From Nectonema munidae (lineage: Eukaryota; Nematomorpha; Nectonematoida; Nectonematidae), in assembly GCA_030549495.1 (NCBI GenBank), contig JAUIRK010000928.1, positions 881,001 to 945,000 of the forward strand: 64,000 nucleotides of DNA, in the 5' to 3' direction. Below the pieces are notes generated by a model. The model made no database searches, was not told the origin of the DNA, and worked only from the letters and a program-made list of their open reading frames with translations. Position numbers and translations under genes: made by a program. Positions 58,869-64,000 of this stretch are shown one piece after another (within the stretch, counting starts at the first letter, position 1; each line of letters begins with the position of its first letter).

Positions 58869-61086
58869 TAGGGTGATTACTAAATTAAAAATTTTAAAAT
58901 AAAAAACACAAACCCTTTTTAATAGTGGAACATTTTTATATAGATTACATTATTATTGTTGATTTTAAAAAAAATTAAAAAAAACCTCCCCCTATTAAAT
59001 TTAAAAATACATGCTTTAAAAATTTGTTAATTTTTATAATAAAACACTATATATTTTATATTTCTAGTTTATAATTTTTTTTGGTTCTGGTTTATAAAAA
59101 TGGTGTCTAAAAATTCCTATAAAAGTGTAGAAAAAAACAGGAATACATGGATCTATGTAAAATAAAAAGAGATCAAAAAATTCCTTTTATTGAAAAAATT
59201 TCACATCTCTCCCGAATTCCAACAAATCGTCAAGTTCTTGGTAATTTTCTTTTTTTATTTAATTGTACAAAGCTACGTCTAGATAGAGTGAATATTATGA
59301 TTACAGATATTGAACTGCTTTGGAGAGAAGTATTGAACTTTCCTTATTTTTCTAGCGCACTTATAAGAAAAAAACTAAATCAATTAATAAATCTCCGCGA
59401 TAAAAACAAGAAAAACCCATCTAGTAAATTCATTTCCACACTTTCTAAATTATTTGATATTACAAATCTTAAAGGCGAGTGGAAATGCACAGAAGATGAG
59501 GAGTTTTACATCAAGCAAATCGAAAGTGGTGGTAAAATTGGATATTCTACTGTAAAAGAGGCTCCTTTAAAAACAATACATCCAAGAAAACGCATTAGTA
59601 TTCAAGCAGTATTCAGCCAAGCTGATGACGATAAGTCCAGTTCAGAATCATCAGCTTATGAACTTTTTTCTCCTTCATCTTTTTCTGGAAAAAATTTGGT
59701 TTATTAAAGAGCAAAAACTGAAACAGCAAGCTTACTTGTCATTAAAAACAACATTTCAACACACAAAGCACGAAAAGTTCTTGAAACAATTTCTGAGCAG
59801 GGATATAATGTTGATGTTCCTAGCCAGTCAGGTATTTGGAAGAAAGTTATTCAAAGTGGAAGAGAAGCAAAGATAAAAATATTTAAAAAATTACAAAATG
59901 ATGAACATTTTTGTCTTCACTTTGATGGTAAAAAGCTAGCTGGCGAGGAATATCAAATTGTTTTACTCAAAAACGTTGTGACAGAAATTAAACTTGGTGT
60001 TTTGAAATGTCTTGACGGCACAGCAAAAGCTATACATCATGAACTTCATAAGTTAATTGATGAATTTGATGCATGGAAAAATATTAGCATGATAATTAGC
60101 GACACAACTGCTGTAAACATAGGTCGTTTAAATGGCATTGTTAAACGAATTCAAGATGACATGGTGCACAAAGGGTTTGAGAAGACACAGTACATTGGCT
60201 GTCAGCACCACATTCTTGATTTGCTACTCAAACATGTAATGAACTTTTTCATTCCAGAAAATACAAGTAAACCACAACTTTGCTTTCTTTTTATTGAAGA
60301 ATTAACTAAAGATTATGAATATTTGAAAAACAAATATCAAAACACGGAAAAAGAATATGTCGAAGAGACAGGTGAAAATCCAGGATGGCGGGACGATTTT
60401 AAGTTTTTGTATGAACATTGCCAGGCTTATCGTCACTACAAAAAAACTTTAAGTTGGCCTAAAATACACTGGAAAAATCTTCCAAACATAAATCAAGCCC
60501 GGTGGAACTCACGAGCAACGTACATTGTTATGGCTTTTTTTCTTCTGGAGGAAAAGCGCAAGATGTTTAAAGCCGCGTGTGATTTTATTTGTTATGAGTG
60601 GGCCGAGGCTTGGTTTGCAAATCAACACTACAAAGAAAACACTTTTAGTAGTTTGTTAAAGGCTTTACAAATTATAGAATGCAAAAAAGCAATCAATTGT
60701 TTAAAAAGGCATTGGAATCTTGAGAAGTCGAAAATTGATATCCCGAGGTCTAATCAAAATACAGAGCGGGCCATTAAAATTATGGAAGAATTGCTTCGAA
60801 AAATCATAAATTTCTAAATTTAAAGTTTCTAGCAAAAAACAATTTTTAATTTTTTCTTTTGTGTTATTTATTTAGCTTTTTATTTCTTATAAATAAAGTT
60901 AAAAAGACTAATATAAATTGAATTCTTTAAAATGGGGGAAATTTTCTCTTTTCTAAAATTTATTTTAAAAAAAAGGGGGAATTGTTTTTCGCGAAAGCAA
61001 AAATGAATCTTATATTTGTTAAATGTGGATAAAAGTTCCTTCTTTGAAAGTAGTTTCATTAAAAAAAAAATTTTGTAATTACCCTA
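58869..61086 (+). mobile_element. Element E2: hAT-like transposon, nearly whole
   Basis: The ends TAGGGTGATTAC and, complemented from the right, TAGGGTAATTAC form inverted repeats. They are flanked by ATGTACAT at 58861-58868 and 61087-61094. The first bases match those of E1, but the rest of the element does not. It is AT-rich like the host. The transposase covers 59147-60817. Both subterminal regions include runs of CCCCCT or GGGGGA within A/T-rich sequence. Confidence 0.85.
59147..60817 (+). CDS. E2 transposase (RNase H-type), one in-frame stop
   Basis: A single frame of 556 codons plus the final TAA, broken only by one TAA at codon 187 (59705-59707). The N-terminal half has helices with FISTLSKLFDITN, parallel to E1's DDLQDLFNVAT. 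The catalytic half has LHFDGKKLAG (Asp about 260), MIISDTTAVN (Asp about 319), IGCQHHILDLLLKHV (Cys 352, His 354/355), INQARWNSRATY (about 449-459) and NTERAIKIMEELL (Glu about 540). Two Asp, a CxHH block, an RW block and a late ER fit a hAT-like DDE/RNase H transposase; the exact superfamily is inferred. A short frame from the ATG near 59099 may be a frameshifted true start. If the stop is real the protein is truncated. Confidence 0.75.
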
Positions 61087-61315
61087 ATGTACATCCATGC
61101 AAGGAAAATTCCTATAAATTTAATACATTTTTCGTTATTTGCGCGGCTTGAGTGAGCTTTACTTATGCAAGCTAAATGCTTTGTTAATGTTTAAACATTT
61201 CTTTTATTTCTTTAACGTAAAATCTTTTAAAAAATAATGAATTTTAATTATTTGCTTCAAATTTAACAATACCAGATATAGATTACATGAAATTACAGAG
61301 GGTATAATACATTTA

Positions 61316-63330
61316 AAGAAAGAAAGAAAGGTTTATTTGCAAACAGATATGCATGCACAAAAGTGAATCACAGAAAATGACATATTGAATAAGTTAGAAT
61401 CATTTTGTAAACAAAATCATTATATACAAAAGTATGATAAAAAAAAAACAATTGTCATCAATAGACTTGCGGGGTTGTCATAAGGCCCTTGGGTCCGCTA
61501 TAATGACAAAATGAATATTAAAAAGAAGTTATGAAAAAATATGAAAAAGAAATTATATATATGTAATGTATAAATAAAAATTAAAATGCACAATTAAAGA
61601 AAAACAGTAAACATATATAAGGACTTAAATCTTACTAATTACAAACTATTAGAAAACAGAAAGAAAAAAAATATATAAGGAAAATGAAAATGACATTTAA
61701 GGAAGGGTACTTTTGCAGATGTAGCAATTTACACCTTGGCAATCATAATCATATTTCATCAACTAGGGGCGGTTTTGACAGTGCTTTAAATTTAGAAATT
61801 GGATCAAATAAAAAGTGATGAAGTTGGGATAGGTTATTTATAGAGATTACTCAATCGGAAACTGAGCGTCTGTTTTGATTTTTGCAATCGGCAAAAGGGC
61901 ATTTGAACAAACGTATTCTTACGCAAACTGTATGGGTTTTTATTTTCAACAAGTATAACTGCTTCATATAAAATCCTAGGAATTAGCCCATGGATATATT
62001 TATACAAAAAATGGTGTATATTGTAGAGATATATATCATTTACCTTTAACAGTTTTTCTTGAAGAAATAATTTTAAATTGGTGAAACAATAATCCCATAG
62101 CCTTTTTTGTGATGCCAGCAAGCAATCTGTGTTACTGAATCCCCATATAAGATTGCAATATTGCAGATGAGGTAAAAAAAAGAGATTTGTAGATAGTTAA
62201 TTTGAGCCCAAATGGAAGCTTCTTTTTGAAAAATTTGAGAATTCCAATGATTCTATTCAATTTAGTGTTTATGTACTTGATATGTTCGTTCCAGTTTAGT
62301 CTAGAGTTGAAAACAAGGCCAAGAAGATTCACTTTTCTAACTACTTCAAAAGGCAGGCTTATTTTATTCATTATAGTATTTTTACAATTAAAGTAAATCG
62401 CTTTTGATTTTTTATAATTAATTTTTACTTTCTTGGTATTACACCACTTGATAACTAGATCAATTTCCTTAGCAGCATCAGATGCATCGTTTAATCATAA
62501 GTTAAAAGTTATGTCATCCGCAAACAAGAAAATTTTTATATTTGAATTAGCATAATGAATATCATTTATATAAATATTGAACAACATGGACCCCAGTATG
62601 GAGGCTTGGGGAACATCCATGGTGGAAAAGGTTCGCTTAGATTGAACATTATCTGGAAAAACAATTTGCCATCTTCCTCTTAAATATGAATTCAACAATG
62701 AGAGAGAGTTATTTCTAATATCATATGAAGAGAGCTTTGGCAAAAGTATATCGCGGTTCAGAGTATCAAATGCTTTCGAAAGATCTATGAAGATAGAAAG
62801 CATTGCTTCATTTTTATTAATGTGGTTAATATTGGAATGCTATCTTCTGAAGCCAAATTGAGAGCTAGAGAGTAAACAATTCCTTTCAAAATAATTAAAT
62901 AACTGATTATATAGTGTAGCCTTTAAAAATTTTTTGGAAATGTGGAGATTAGATTCTTGGATCTCCCTTTTTAAATATGGGTAAAACTTTGCTGGTTTTG
63001 AAGATTCCGGGGAAGCAAGCATGTTCTATACAGGAATTATAACCGATACGTAGGTATTTTCCGATAACAGTTATGACGGATTTCACTGAGCTGATTTTAA
63101 TTCCATATACATCGGAGGAATCAGTTTTTATTGAATTTACTGCTAGGATCAAGTCATTCATAGAAATGAGGTCAAAGCTGAAAAAAGTATCGGAAAGACT
63201 ATCAATAGAAGGTAAGAGATTGTCTTCGGAAAAGCATGAAGAATATGAAGCAAAGTGAGAACTAAACAAATCTACTATAAGTTTATTATCAGTAAGGTAG
63301 CCTTGATTATTTTTTAATACTATTTTATTT
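61316..63330 (-). mobile_element. CR1/Jockey-type LINE reverse transcriptase (5'-truncated)
   Basis: Minus-strand frames give, in order, a pre-RT region (KVLPIFKKGDPR), then SSSQFGFRR, then LSIFIDLSKAFDTLNRDILL, then DVPQASILGSMLFNIYINDI and the catalytic FADDITFNL. The thumb follows (NLLGLVFNSRLNWNEHIKYI) and a C-terminal part with LYNIHHFLYKYIHGLIPRIL. The blocks switch frame several times, so the copy is dead. Its 3' end has AATAAA (61332-61337) followed by a (CTTT)n tail (61317-61330). Microsatellite tails of this kind are known in CR1-like LINEs. The 5' edge meets a piggyBac fragment. Confidence 0.8.
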
Positions 63331-63416
63331 TCCTTTTTAGGTTTAACGGTTAGAGTACGTCAAAAAAATTATACGCTAAAGTACAACCCTGGGTAAAAAA
63401 TACCCATATTAAAAAT

Positions 63417-63860
63417 TTATAAATTTAAACCAAAATAGCCGAGAAAGCATAAAAATATAAAAATATAATATGGTTTTAAGCAGTCACGAATTTTGAAGGG
63501 AATTTCACGAAAAATATTAGCTTTTTGTTGTTTTTTGAGAAAATTTGACGGATCGGTTATCCATGTTTTTCCATCTTTCGAGATCAAATTTGACTTTAGT
63601 GAATTAGAATTTGCTGGTATATTATCATTATCAGACTCACTTTCAGATTCAAAAAAATCCTCACTTACATCGTTTTCATCACAAGATGAGAGAAACTCGT
63701 CGTTATAACTATCATCATCTTCAGAAGAAAATTCATCAACTTCTCCAACACCAAATGGGCAAAGCTTATCTATCACCTGATTTTCACTTTCACTATCGCT
63801 CAACATAGATTGATATATGGAACACAGCGCTCTTTCTTTTGACTCTCTTTCTTTAGGCAT
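63417..63860 (-). mobile_element. piggyBac transposase N-terminal fragment
   Basis: A 147-codon frame from the ATG at 63860 has a long acidic, Ser-rich region (EFSSEDDDSYNDEF, ESESESDNDN). It is followed by KDGKTWITDPSNFLKKQQKA and NIFRE. An acidic start followed by a KDGxxW-P-N block is usual at the N-terminus of piggyBac transposases. The DDE core is absent, and the frame ends in unrelated sequence before the LINE. Its acidic lead could instead belong to another DNA-binding protein. Confidence 0.55.
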
Positions 63861-64000
63861 TGGAAAAGTATAAAAAAGCTTGAGAAATAATATATATGAT
63901 GGCTATGAAGTAAGATAATAGCAAAGTTTGTTCAATCAAAATGATAAATGAAACTGACGTGTAAATGAAAAAAATCGAAGAACAGGTGATGAAGATAAAT

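Larger units (their letters stand above)
56735..61140. repeat. ATGTACATCCATG minisatellite hosting two transposons
   Basis: Remnant units at 56735-56902, 58737-58868 and 61087-61140 share CTATGTACATCCATG, a short AAATTTTCTATAC block and TTTAATAAATTTTTCTCTAT. Units appear to be about 40 and 60 bp. Two separate transposons interrupt the array, each at the palindrome ATGTACAT. Confidence 0.75.

Noticed and set aside
56903-61086. Telomere-like TAGGG sequences
   Set aside because: They occur once at each element end as inverted repeats, not as tandem telomeric units.

Overview
The window reads as nuclear DNA from an AT-rich, intron-bearing invertebrate animal, most likely an arthropod. Three things point that way: spliced genes with GT-AG introns, an ALAS protein whose C-terminal half resembles insect ALAS more than vertebrate ALAS, and a dense load of hAT, piggyBac, RTE and other non-LTR elements. 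The species cannot be fixed from the sequence; a crustacean such as a copepod is only a guess.

Two host genes are visible. The plus-strand gene (9583-17769) is a ZNHIT2-type HIT zinc-finger protein with ten recognisable coding exons; its first small exon was not found. The minus-strand gene (29994-19762) is 5-aminolevulinate synthase, the first enzyme of heme synthesis. It has eight coding exons, 479 codons plus stop, two N-terminal heme-regulatory CP motifs and the PLP lysine. The genes converge and end about 2 kb apart, with an RTE LINE tail and a dispersed repeat between them.

Nearly everything else is mobile DNA. At 1-9 kb there is a LINE 3' end, a hAT element with a clean 8-bp target duplication, an RTE tail and a degraded piggyBac transposase. 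The ALAS introns hold a cluster of TTAA-flanked MITEs, one nested in a hAT MITE, plus tRNA-like SINE heads. From 30 to 45 kb there are hAT MITEs, an 84-bp near-perfect hairpin, a second copy of the 2-kb hAT element, a tandem repeat and more piggyBac debris. At 45-48 kb a BED/hAT transposase fragment abuts a broken retroelement fossil, probably DIRS-like. At 48.8-50.4 kb lies a LINE endonuclease region.

The most unusual region is 56.7-61.1 kb. Two different transposons, with related but divergent transposases, sit in separate units of one minisatellite. Each is flanked on both sides by the same palindromic octamer ATGTACAT. One (56903-58736) is GC-rich and lacks the catalytic core, so it looks like an internal-deletion derivative. 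The other (58869-61086) has a transposase frame interrupted by a single stop. The window ends in a CR1/Jockey-type LINE and a piggyBac N-terminal fragment.
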